A stretch of DNA of 64,000 bases from NCBI RefSeq assembly GCF_013304445.1, contig NZ_JAAITA010000002.1, positions 186,001-250,000 on the forward strand, read 5' to 3'. Position numbers and translations under genes: made by a program. Below, one piece after another: positions 35,174-43,014 of this stretch (positions within the stretch are counted from its first letter, which is position 1; the number at the start of each line of letters is the position of its first letter). The stretch comes from Blautia hansenii (GTDB lineage: Bacteria > Bacillota > Clostridia > Lachnospirales > Lachnospiraceae). Under the pieces are notes generated by a model. The model was not told the DNA's origin, searched no databases, and saw only the letters and a program-made list of their open reading frames with translations.

Positions 35174-36457
35174 CTATTTTTCAGATGCCTCAATCAGCGC
35201 TACTTTAACCGTAATATCCTCTACCAGTTCATACCCTTCCGGCAAAGTAACTGTTACCGGCAAAGTATTTTCTCCTGCCTTTGCGTCCTTTAAATCAATT
35301 TTCATCTGAATATCATCGGTCTTCAGATTATCCAAATCTTCCTCTTTTGCTTTAATACGGGCTACAATCTTGTCCGGTTCAAATTTGTAATTCATATTTT
35401 CCGGTTTGTTCTCCACTTTAATCTGCGTTGGCGAAACCTCGTAATCCCTGCTATTATATGGCAATATCTTTACAGTTGCAATCACCGTGCTGTTAATATC
35501 TCTCGCCAGCTTCATATTTTCAGGAAGCAGTTCGCTGATATCCACTTTCACATCAAAGTCTGAATCCTTTCCGGAAACATCAATGTAACTTGCCGGTATA
35601 GTCAGTGTATTTCCCTCTACTGCCAGCTTCTGTAGCGCTTCATCTGTTCCGGCCAGACTAAGGGTTTCCGGTACAACACTAACGGAATCCACCTCATAAC
35701 CATATTGGGGGGAACCGCTGTACTCTGACCCAATTTTTACATTCTTCTGCACTTTCCAGAACTGTGCCTGAATTTTTATCTTGTTGTCCTGAACACCTGC
35801 CAGATTCAAATAAGACAACTGTTTTTCTGAAAGCTCGTCCTGATTCTTATCATAAATTTTCAGTTCAGAATCCAACTCCACATTGCTTTCTTTCATACCT
35901 GTAACATCTATTTTTGCCACAACTTTATCAATTTTATTTATAATAGATTCCGGTCCTGAAATCGTCACTTTTTCAGGATTAGCCTGAAGGCTTCCCACTT
36001 CATAATCTTTATCCGGTGTTGTATCCCCTGTATTGACAGCAATGGTTTTTTCCACGCTGGTCTGGTTTTCAATGTCTACCTGAATATTTCTTGGTGTCAC
36101 CGTAATATTGTCATCTGCAATTCCTTTGCAGGTAACTTCTACCGGCACCATTTTCGGCGTTGCATCCATGTATATCTGTGTCATATCTGCCTGAGCCACA
36201 ATATCCTCTTTTTTCAGTTCCTTGATAACACTTTCCTCTGCTTTTATTCTTACCTTTACCGTATCATCACCGTCTATCAATAAAGGAATTTTCATATTGT
36301 TTGACAAATATGATTCATTTACCAAAGTTACCGGAATATCATAAAAAGTCTGCACAATCACAGGATCCTGAACATTTCTGACTATAAGCCAGATAAGAAC
36401 AGCAATTGCCAGGGAAAGAATTTTCAGCGTAAATTTATTCATCAGACTTTTTTTCAT
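35174..36457 (-). CDS. cdaR: YbbR-domain regulator CdaR
   Basis: A 427-residue protein with one N-terminal membrane helix (about residues 10-26, ILSLAIAVLIWLIV) and an extracellular region made of about four YbbR repeats. CdaR binds and modulates the diadenylate cyclase CdaA. The repeat signature is seen as VQTFYDIPVTL, KDYEVGSLQANPEKVTISG, YGYEVDSVSVVPETLSLAG and DYEVSPTQIKVENKP. Its start overlaps the cdaA end by 23 bases, so the two are coupled. In many Firmicutes glmM follows; here ptsH does. Confidence 0.93.
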   Translation of the reverse strand: MKKSLMNKFTLKILSLAIAVLIWLIVRNVQDPVIVQTFYDIPVTLVNESYLSNNMKIPLLIDGDDTVKVRIKAEESVIKELKKEDIVAQADMTQIYMDATPKMVPVEVTCKGIADDNITVTPRNIQVDIENQTSVEKTIAVNTGDTTPDKDYEVGSLQANPEKVTISGPESIINKIDKVVAKIDVTGMKESNVELDSELKIYDKNQDELSEKQLSYLNLAGVQDNKIKIQAQFWKVQKNVKIGSEYSGSPQYGYEVDSVSVVPETLSLAGTDEALQKLAVEGNTLTIPASYIDVSGKDSDFDVKVDISELLPENMKLARDINSTVIATVKILPYNSRDYEVSPTQIKVENKPENMNYKFEPDKIVARIKAKEEDLDNLKTDDIQMKIDLKDAKAGENTLPVTVTLPEGYELVEDITVKVALIEASEK

Positions 36458-37334
36458 TCTTCATCAGTCCCTTCCAAAACTTTCTTTTATGTTTTAGTTT
36501 TTCCTGCTTCACATTATTGTTCTGCTCTGTTTTCAGAATCTCCTTTAATTCCTCTTTTGTAACTCCTACCTGAAGTCTTCCGCGATTGGCCACAGAGACC
36601 CTTCCGGTTTCTTCTGATACAATAATGGTGAGAGAATCGCTGACTTCACTGATTCCCACACCAGCCCTATGTCTTGTACCCAAATTTTTATTCAGTTCCA
36701 GATTGTCTGACAGAGGTAAATAACAGGTAGCCGCCACGATTCGGTCTCCCCGCATAATGACGGCGCCATCGTGAAGAGGAGTATTATGTTCAAAAATATT
36801 AATCAATAGCTGACTGCTTATTAAAGAATCCAGATTGATTCCGGTTCTGATAAATTCATTTAAAATAGTATCCTCTTCAATTACAATAAGAGCACCTGTT
36901 TTTACCGCTCCCATTTCAAAACTGGCTCGCACAATCTCATTCACGGTTCTGTCGCTGAACCGACCCGGTTCTTCCTTTTTATTGCTTTCGAAAGGAATCA
37001 GGGTACTGACTATTTTCTTATGCCCCAGCTCTTCCAACGCCTTTCTGAGCTCCGGCTGAAAGATAACCAGAATCGCTGTAATCGCATACCCGCCTGCATT
37101 GTACACCAACCACAAAATGGTATTCATCTGCAAGAGATATGCCGCAAAAGTAAATATCAATACAATTAAAATTCCCTTTAAAAGAGAATAGGCTCTGGTA
37201 TTTCTAATCCACAACATGAATTGATAGACAAATACGGCAATCAGCAGTATTTCTACAACATCAATCCATTTTATGGTAGAAAAGGACGAAAACGCCCCAA
37301 AATAATTTTTCAGAAAATCAAAAATTCTGCCCAT
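36435..37334 (-). CDS. cdaA: Diadenylate cyclase CdaA
   Basis: A 299-residue membrane enzyme that makes c-di-AMP from two ATP. Three N-terminal membrane helices (about residues 20-100) are followed by the DAC domain, with the catalytic motif DGAVIM and RHRAGVG both present. c-di-AMP controls potassium and osmolyte balance and wall homeostasis in Firmicutes (established). The start is ATG 37334 with GGGGAG 9 bases upstream; an in-frame TTG 27 bases earlier and an ATG that overlaps the ribosome site were rejected. A Lys/Asn-rich C-terminal tail overlaps cdaR. Confidence 0.95.
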   Translation of the reverse strand: MGRIFDFLKNYFGAFSSFSTIKWIDVVEILLIAVFVYQFMLWIRNTRAYSLLKGILIVLIFTFAAYLLQMNTILWLVYNAGGYAITAILVIFQPELRKALEELGHKKIVSTLIPFESNKKEEPGRFSDRTVNEIVRASFEMGAVKTGALIVIEEDTILNEFIRTGINLDSLISSQLLINIFEHNTPLHDGAVIMRGDRIVAATCYLPLSDNLELNKNLGTRHRAGVGISEVSDSLTIIVSEETGRVSVANRGRLQVGVTKEELKEILKTEQNNNVKQEKLKHKRKFWKGLMKNEKKSDE

Positions 37335-37403
37335 TTTCTTCATCTCCCCTTTCTTCAGCAAGTTTTCATATCCTACTCTGTTTCAGAGGCAGATAACCGG
37401 GTT

Positions 37404-38438
37404 TTATAAGTCTTTCAGAGATTCCTCCAGCTGTTTTTCAAAGTCAAAGTTTTCCTCGTCAACTCTCTCTACTGGAATTGCATCATCATCCGGCTCTTTC
37501 TCCGGTTTTCTGTCATAATCAGATGATATGGTTTTTATGCTTTTTTCTTTCTGTGCCACATAAGATTTCGGGACAGCTTTTACATAATATACGTATTCAT
37601 CATCTTCAAACTGTGTTTTTTCACTCCTAGAATAGTCCACACCCAAAACTGCAAATTCCAGTACAAATCCCACGATAAGGGACAACACTGCGGACAAAAT
37701 CACACTTCCCATATGGACATTCACATTAAGGAACATGCCTCCTAATATCATAATCACAATATAAACTATAGCTCCTACTCCATCAGCCACTCTCCAGGAA
37801 TAGTCAAAAGAACATCTGGAAATCGTATACACCAGCATCAGAACTACAGTAAAAGCCAGCACATTCAGCCACATTTCCTGATTTTTCATTAAACCATCCA
37901 GCAGAATCTGCAGCTTCTGAACAGCCTCTGTTTCTTTCCCCTGCAAAACTGTGCTCTTGTCCTTTACTATCTGCATAAAGAAATACAAAATCACACCGCA
38001 CACGGAAGGAATCGCACAGGTCGGTCCTTTTAAAAGCCCTCCGCCAATGGGCACAGCCGCCGGAATATGAAAATGGAATGCCGCCGGAGTCAATACCAGC
38101 GCCAGACTATCCTCAGAGGTAAAACGCAGGAACAAAATCATCAAAAGTACAATCAAAAGTACTGCAAAGCCTGCCACCTCAATTCCTACGGAATAACAGT
38201 GCATAATAATCAATACACAGCCTATCACCGTCATTACGTTAATCGGCAGTACTGCACAGATAATTGCCAAAATCAACACCACAAAAATATTGTCCAGCTT
38301 TTCCATAAATCCAAGACTGGAATTAATACTGCTAAACAACAAAAATGCCAGTAAAAATTTAAATACAGAAAGAAGCAATACATCATGCTCACTGTAAAAG
38401 TCTTTTATTTTCTGCTTCAACTCCAATAATACTGTCAT
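37404..38438 (-). CDS. Polytopic membrane protein of unknown function upstream of cdaA
   Basis: Not recognised. A 344-residue protein with about nine or ten hydrophobic segments in residues 20-270, including an LTPAAFHFHIPAAVPIGGGL stretch with two His that could sit in a membrane pore, then a soluble acidic C-terminal tail (about 275-344, rich in Glu/Asp/Lys). It may be a transporter or a regulator. It overlaps the upstream small membrane gene by four bases and lies 69 bases ahead of cdaA, so the four genes probably form one transcript. A link with c-di-AMP signalling is suggested only by position. Confidence 0.7.
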   Translation of the reverse strand: MTVLLELKQKIKDFYSEHDVLLLSVFKFLLAFLLFSSINSSLGFMEKLDNIFVVLILAIICAVLPINVMTVIGCVLIIMHCYSVGIEVAGFAVLLIVLLMILFLRFTSEDSLALVLTPAAFHFHIPAAVPIGGGLLKGPTCAIPSVCGVILYFFMQIVKDKSTVLQGKETEAVQKLQILLDGLMKNQEMWLNVLAFTVVLMLVYTISRCSFDYSWRVADGVGAIVYIVIMILGGMFLNVNVHMGSVILSAVLSLIVGFVLEFAVLGVDYSRSEKTQFEDDEYVYYVKAVPKSYVAQKEKSIKTISSDYDRKPEKEPDDDAIPVERVDEENFDFEKQLEESLKDL

Positions 38439-38866
38439 GCTTTTGTTCTCCTCCCTGTAATTCTTCCATTTCGCCTTTCTTCTCTGTCATAGGCTTTTTT
38501 CATCTGGGTAAGTCCCTTGTAATATTCCTGGATTCCCTTCTGGGCCTTTGCATATTTCACAGAACAATAAATATACGTCAAAATACTGTATCCCACTACC
38601 ATAATAATATACAGTCCGATAATCTGTAACGCCATAAGCGCCAGATTCATTTTATGAATATTCTCCATCAAATACTCGCTTCTGTATCCAAAATAAATCA
38701 ACAGCAGCAGACCATAGGCTATGGTTGTCAGAAAGAAGTTTTTAATCAAGGCCAATCCTATATAATCACTTCTATAATAATTACTTATGGCAAGGTGCTT
38801 TTTTCCTTCTCCTGACTCATAAAGTGCCAGTTTATGCATTTTTTTGATTTTTTGGTTATTCAGCAT
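38435..38866 (-). CDS. Small two-helix membrane protein of unknown function
   Basis: Not recognised. A 143-residue protein with two membrane helices (about 45-65 and 78-100) and basic soluble ends; the C-terminus is Arg/Lys-rich (REERRNGRITGRR). It has AAAGAGGT as ribosome site and ends in an ATGA overlap with the next gene, so it is coupled to the larger membrane protein. First gene of the putative membrane-membrane-cdaA-cdaR-ptsH transcript, directly behind a strong promoter. Confidence 0.7.
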   Translation of the reverse strand: MLNNQKIKKMHKLALYESGEGKKHLAISNYYRSDYIGLALIKNFFLTTIAYGLLLLIYFGYRSEYLMENIHKMNLALMALQIIGLYIIMVVGYSILTYIYCSVKYAKAQKGIQEYYKGLTQMKKAYDREERRNGRITGRRTKA

Positions 38867-38921
38867 AAAATACCTCTTTCCAAATTTCTCTTTTTGAAAA
38901 ACTTATAATCATACATACTGC

Positions 38922-38951
38922 ATTATAGCATATTCCTGATAATCGAATCAA
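38922..38951 (-). promoter_or_regulatory. Promoter of the membrane protein-cdaA-cdaR-ptsH operon
   Basis: Minus strand TTGATT (38946-38951), 18-base spacer, TATAAT (38922-38927) preceded by TGC (extended -10). It sits between the comF end and the start at 38866. Confidence 0.65.
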
Positions 38952-38957
38952 GACCTT

Positions 38958-39671
38958 TCAAGTATCTGCTCCCATAGCTATGGTGAGAAAAAACACGTTT
39001 TCTGCCCCATTTCTTTTCAAAAGTTCTGCTGCTGCTTCTATTGTGCTTCCTGTAGTGTATATGTCGTCTACCAGCAGAATTCTTCTGTATCTGTTTTCTC
39101 CTTTAAGAAAAAAGGCATTTTTCATATTCTGCTTTCTCTCTCTGTAATCCAGTTCTTTTTGTGGTCTGGTATTCACTTTTCGTTTCATGAGACGGCTGTC
39201 CACTGGAATACATAAGGTTTTCCCCAATGCTTCTGCTATAAGTTCTGCCTGATTATATCCTCTTTTTTCCATTCTCTTTCGGTGCAGCGGAATGGGAATG
39301 ATAATCTCCACACCCCAATTTCTGATAATTTCACGGGAATAAACTGCTGCGATTTGTCCATAAAAGCTTCCATATTCCTGGCGCTTTCCGTATTTCAGTT
39401 TAAACAATGATTCCTGAAGAACTGAGCCATAAGGAAAAATTCCAATCCCCTGGTCAAAAAGACGTGTTTTTCTGCAGTCTTTACAATATTCCTGTTCCTC
39501 TCTCTTTAAAGGCTTGGAACACCGGAAACATCTCGGCCCGGTAATGGGCTTTAACTTTTCCCTGCAAACGTTGCAGATTCTACTTCCCCCTGGCACTGCG
39601 ATATCATGACAGACCGGGCAGCGCCTTGGGTACAGCATATCTAAAAATAACTTTCCTGCTTTTCTAATCAA
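38958..39671 (-). CDS. ComF-family phosphoribosyltransferase-like protein
   Basis: A 237-residue ComFC-like protein. The N-terminus has two CxxC pairs (CPVCH, CNVC and CFRCSKPL, CKDC) forming zinc sites; the C-terminal half is a PRTase domain with the PRPP motif ILLVDDIYTTGST. ComFC takes part in DNA uptake during natural competence in some Firmicutes, but it is also found in non-competent species. It overlaps the recD2 stop by four bases (ATGA), a coupling that supports a DNA metabolism role. No other competence genes are near. Confidence 0.9.
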   Translation of the reverse strand: MIRKAGKLFLDMLYPRRCPVCHDIAVPGGSRICNVCREKLKPITGPRCFRCSKPLKREEQEYCKDCRKTRLFDQGIGIFPYGSVLQESLFKLKYGKRQEYGSFYGQIAAVYSREIIRNWGVEIIIPIPLHRKRMEKRGYNQAELIAEALGKTLCIPVDSRLMKRKVNTRPQKELDYRERKQNMKNAFFLKGENRYRRILLVDDIYTTGSTIEAAAELLKRNGAENVFFLTIAMGADT

Positions 39672-41896
39672 TAACTCTCCTTTATACGCAAATCCAGCGT
39701 GGTATATCTGCTTTGTTCCATCTGGTTATTTTCCATCTCAATAAAGGTTTTCTCATCTCCCACCAGCGTCACACATTTTCTGGCACGGGTCACTGCCGTA
39801 TAAAGCAGATTCCTGTTCATCAACATTCTGGGGCCATGCAGAAGAGGAATCACCACAGCCGGGTACTCACTTCCCTGAGCCTTATGTATGGTAATAGCAT
39901 AGGCCAGTTCCAACTCGTCCAACTGCTTAAAAGAATATTCTACAAATTTTCGCTCGTCAAATTCCACGGTAACGGTTTCTGCAAAAGTATTAATTTCTCT
40001 CAGAATTCCTGTGTCTCCGTTGAAAACACCCACACCCTTTTCCACCGGAATCCCATAAAGACCTCTTACTTCCCATTCAATCTGATAATTGTTTTTAATC
40101 TGCATAACCTTATCCCCTTCACGGAAAAGGCCATTTCGGTGTTCCTTCTCTTTTTTCCCGGTCTCCGGCGGATTCAGATACTGCTGCAGAATAACGTTCA
40201 GTCGCTCAACCCCCAGCAGCCCCTTTCGCATGGGTGTCAGCACCTGGATATCATAAGGCTCTGCCTGGACAAACTTGGGAAGTTTTTTCTGTATGAGCGT
40301 AATCACAACACTGATAATTACATTTGCATCATATCTTTTCAGAAAAAAGAAGTCCATGCTTTTATTGTCCAGCGTTACCGGTACACCTTGGTTAATCTTA
40401 TGTGCATTCACCACAATATCGCTCTGAGAAGCCTGACGGAAGATTTTTACCAGTTCTACCACTGCAAACTTCCCGGAGGCAATAATATCTTTCAAAACGC
40501 TTCCAGGCCCTACACTTGGCAGCTGATTGACATCTCCCACCAGAATCAGTCTGGTGCCTGCTACTACCGCCGAAAGCAACGCATGCATAAGGAATATATC
40601 TACCATTGACATTTCATCAATAATAATAACGTCTGCTTCCAGAGGATTCTGTGCATTTCTCTCAAAATGAACTCCTCCGGAAGATTCCTCCGGCATACCC
40701 GTCAGTTCCAGAAGTCGGTGAATCGTTTTAGCCTCATAACCGGTAGCTTCAGTCATACGCTTAGCCGCTCTTCCCGTAGGCGCTGCCAAAGCAATATCCA
40801 GTCCCTCCATTTCAAAATACCGGATAATCGCATTAATGGTTGTAGTTTTTCCTGTTCCTGGCCCTCCTGTGACAATCAAAAGACCATTCTTTACCGCTTC
40901 CACCACTGCCATCTGCTGCTTTTCATCTAATTCTATATTCTCACTTTTCTGAATTCTTCTGATTTTATCCTGAATCACCCGCTCGTCCGCCGTATCTTTC
41001 AGATTCAGTTCATGAAGCATCTGGGCTGTATGCAATTCCGTCTGATAATACTGGCTCGCATACACCATTTTCGCTTTTCCTCTGGCTGTTTCAATCTCTT
41101 TTATAACGATTTTTCTGTCAATGGAAAGGTCTGCAATATGTTTTTCCATATATTCGGCCTTTACACCCAGCAGCTGTTCTGCTCTCTCTAGAAGAAGTCG
41201 CTGTGGAAGGTATATATGTCCTTCTGCTGTGGACTGAAGTAATATGTACAGAAGACCGCTTCTGATACGATAGTCCGAATCTGTATGAATTCCAATACGG
41301 GCTGCAATTTCATCTGCCATTTTAAATCCCACACCCGTAATATCCTCTGCCATCTTATAAGGATTTTCTTTCAAAATACGATACATATCCTGTTTATACT
41401 GCTGATATATCTTTGCTCCCAAAGTCTGCGATATGCCGTAATGCTGCAAAAACATCATGGCTTTTCGCATATCCGATTTTTCTTCTACCTGCTGTGCAAT
41501 TTCCCTGGCCTTCCTATCACTGATTCCTTTTACTTCTGAAAGCCGTTCCGGTTCTTCATCTATAATTCTGAGCGTATCATCTCCGAATTTTCTCACAATC
41601 CTGGCAGCCAAAGCCGCCCCCACACCTTTTATGGCTCCTGAGCCGAGATATCGTTCCATGGCCTGGGAATCCTGGGGAACCACCGCTTCATAAGCATACA
41701 CAGAAAACTGCTGTCCATAAGAAGGATGTTCCGTATATTTCCCTTTTGCCCGAATATTCTCCCCCTCATTCAAATACTGAAATATACCTACACAGGTCAA
41801 TTCTTCTCCGTCTACGATTAAGCAGGCAACTGTATATCCATTGTCCTGATTACGGTATATAATATGGTCTACATAGCCTTCTATAGTCTCTTCCAC
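39668..41896 (-). CDS. recD2: RecD2-type ATP-dependent DNA helicase
   Basis: A 742-residue SF1B helicase of the RecD2/TraA class, which works without RecBC. The N-terminal region has helix-hairpin-helix modules (LGSGAIKGVGAALAARIV and following), then Walker A VTGGPGTGKTTT (about residue 340), Walker B VIIIDEMSMVD, and a late helicase motif HKAQGSEYP. RecD2 is associated with repair and replication fork processing. It starts at GTG 41896 (AGAGGGA about 7 bases upstream). It lies 34 bases after mreB and before comF, probably in one operon. Confidence 0.94.
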   Translation of the reverse strand: MEETIEGYVDHIIYRNQDNGYTVACLIVDGEELTCVGIFQYLNEGENIRAKGKYTEHPSYGQQFSVYAYEAVVPQDSQAMERYLGSGAIKGVGAALAARIVRKFGDDTLRIIDEEPERLSEVKGISDRKAREIAQQVEEKSDMRKAMMFLQHYGISQTLGAKIYQQYKQDMYRILKENPYKMAEDITGVGFKMADEIAARIGIHTDSDYRIRSGLLYILLQSTAEGHIYLPQRLLLERAEQLLGVKAEYMEKHIADLSIDRKIVIKEIETARGKAKMVYASQYYQTELHTAQMLHELNLKDTADERVIQDKIRRIQKSENIELDEKQQMAVVEAVKNGLLIVTGGPGTGKTTTINAIIRYFEMEGLDIALAAPTGRAAKRMTEATGYEAKTIHRLLELTGMPEESSGGVHFERNAQNPLEADVIIIDEMSMVDIFLMHALLSAVVAGTRLILVGDVNQLPSVGPGSVLKDIIASGKFAVVELVKIFRQASQSDIVVNAHKINQGVPVTLDNKSMDFFFLKRYDANVIISVVITLIQKKLPKFVQAEPYDIQVLTPMRKGLLGVERLNVILQQYLNPPETGKKEKEHRNGLFREGDKVMQIKNNYQIEWEVRGLYGIPVEKGVGVFNGDTGILREINTFAETVTVEFDERKFVEYSFKQLDELELAYAITIHKAQGSEYPAVVIPLLHGPRMLMNRNLLYTAVTRARKCVTLVGDEKTFIEMENNQMEQSRYTTLDLRIKESY

Positions 41897-41930
41897 GTTT
41901 TTTCCCTCTGTTTTCCCGACTTTCTGCTTC

Positions 41931-42926
41931 TTACAGCCTGCCGTTCATTTTGCTCATCAACTCCATATACTGACCTGTACCAATTGCTACCACCAGCGCC
42001 GGCTCTTCAGCCACTACTGTGTTGATGCCTGTTTCCTCTTCTATCAGTTCTTCCAGACCGCCCAGAAGTGCACCGCCTCCGGTAAGCACAATCCCTCTCT
42101 CAGCCACGTCAGCTGCCAATTCCGGCGGTGTTTTTTCCAAAATACTGTGTATGGTTTCCATAATCTGTGCAGATGCATCTTTCAAAGCTTCTCTGATTTC
42201 TTCGGAAGTCAGCGTCACGCTTTTCGGAAGTCCGGTAATAGTATCTCTTCCTTTTACTTCCATATTTTTTGTCTGAGGTGAGGCATACACAGTTCCTATC
42301 CGAATTTTAATATCTTCTGCAGTGCGCTCACCAATCATAAGATTGTGTTTTTTCCGCACATATCTGGTAATTGCCTCATCAAAATCGTCTCCTGCCACTT
42401 TTATAGATGTAGAAACCACCGTGCCGCCCAAAGAAATCACCGCCACATCTGTGGTTCCTCCGCCAATATCCACAATCATATTGCCGAAAGGTCTGGTAAT
42501 ATCAATGCCGGCGCCAATCGCTGCCGCAATTGGCTCCTCAATAATGGACACTTCTCTGGCCCCTGCCTGATAAGTAGCCTCTTCCACTGCCTTTTTTTCC
42601 ACCTCGGTAATACCGCTGGGTGCACAGATACTGATACGCGGTTTTCGAAATGCTCTCTTTCCGATGGCTTTGGAAATGAAATATTTCAGCATTTTTTCCG
42701 TAACCTCGTAATCCGATATCACACCTTGGCGCAGCGGACGAACCGCCACAATATTCCCCGGTGTCCTTCCTATCATCTGACGAGCTTCTTCTCCCACCGC
42801 TCTTATTTTATTATTCTCCTTATCATATGCAACCACGGAAGGTTCCTTTAAAACAATTCCTTTACCCTTGGCATAAACAAGGATACTGGCTGTTCCAAGG
42901 TCAATTCCAATATCTGATGCTGCCAT
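41931..42926 (-). CDS. mreB: Rod shape-determining actin homologue MreB/Mbl
   Basis: A 331-residue actin-like protein that guides the elongasome. The phosphate-binding loops DIGIDLGTASILVY and VDIGGGTTDVAVISLGG and the adenosine motif LTGGGALLGGLEELI are visible. mreC and mreD are not next to it, so it may be the Mbl or a second MreB; the sequence does not settle this. Own candidate promoter (TTTTCA-17-TATAAT) in the gap after uvrA, and recD2 follows closely. Confidence 0.93.
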   Translation of the reverse strand: MAASDIGIDLGTASILVYAKGKGIVLKEPSVVAYDKENNKIRAVGEEARQMIGRTPGNIVAVRPLRQGVISDYEVTEKMLKYFISKAIGKRAFRKPRISICAPSGITEVEKKAVEEATYQAGAREVSIIEEPIAAAIGAGIDITRPFGNMIVDIGGGTTDVAVISLGGTVVSTSIKVAGDDFDEAITRYVRKKHNLMIGERTAEDIKIRIGTVYASPQTKNMEVKGRDTITGLPKSVTLTSEEIREALKDASAQIMETIHSILEKTPPELAADVAERGIVLTGGGALLGGLEELIEEETGINTVVAEEPALVVAIGTGQYMELMSKMNGRL

Positions 42927-42978
42927 TTTACTGCCCCTTTCCTAAACCATCTAACCGTCAAATCCCGGTTTCTTTTTC

Positions 42979-43007
42979 ATTATATACAACTTCCCCTTTA
43001 TTGAAAA
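42979..43007 (-). promoter_or_regulatory. Candidate promoter of mreB-recD2-comF
   Basis: Minus strand TTTTCA (43002-43007), 17-base spacer, TATAAT (42979-42984). The -35 is weak and lies in a small hairpin CCCCTTT/AAAGGGG (42993-43011) after the uvrA stop. Confidence 0.45.
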
Positions 43008-43014
43008 GGGGCAA

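Noticed and set aside
37404-38866. Toxin-antitoxin or holin-type pair
   Set aside because: The overlapping membrane genes are too large and are placed in a five-gene core operon with cdaA.
39713-40609. 298-residue plus-strand open frame
   Set aside because: Antisense to recD2; composition is that of a reverse-complement shadow.
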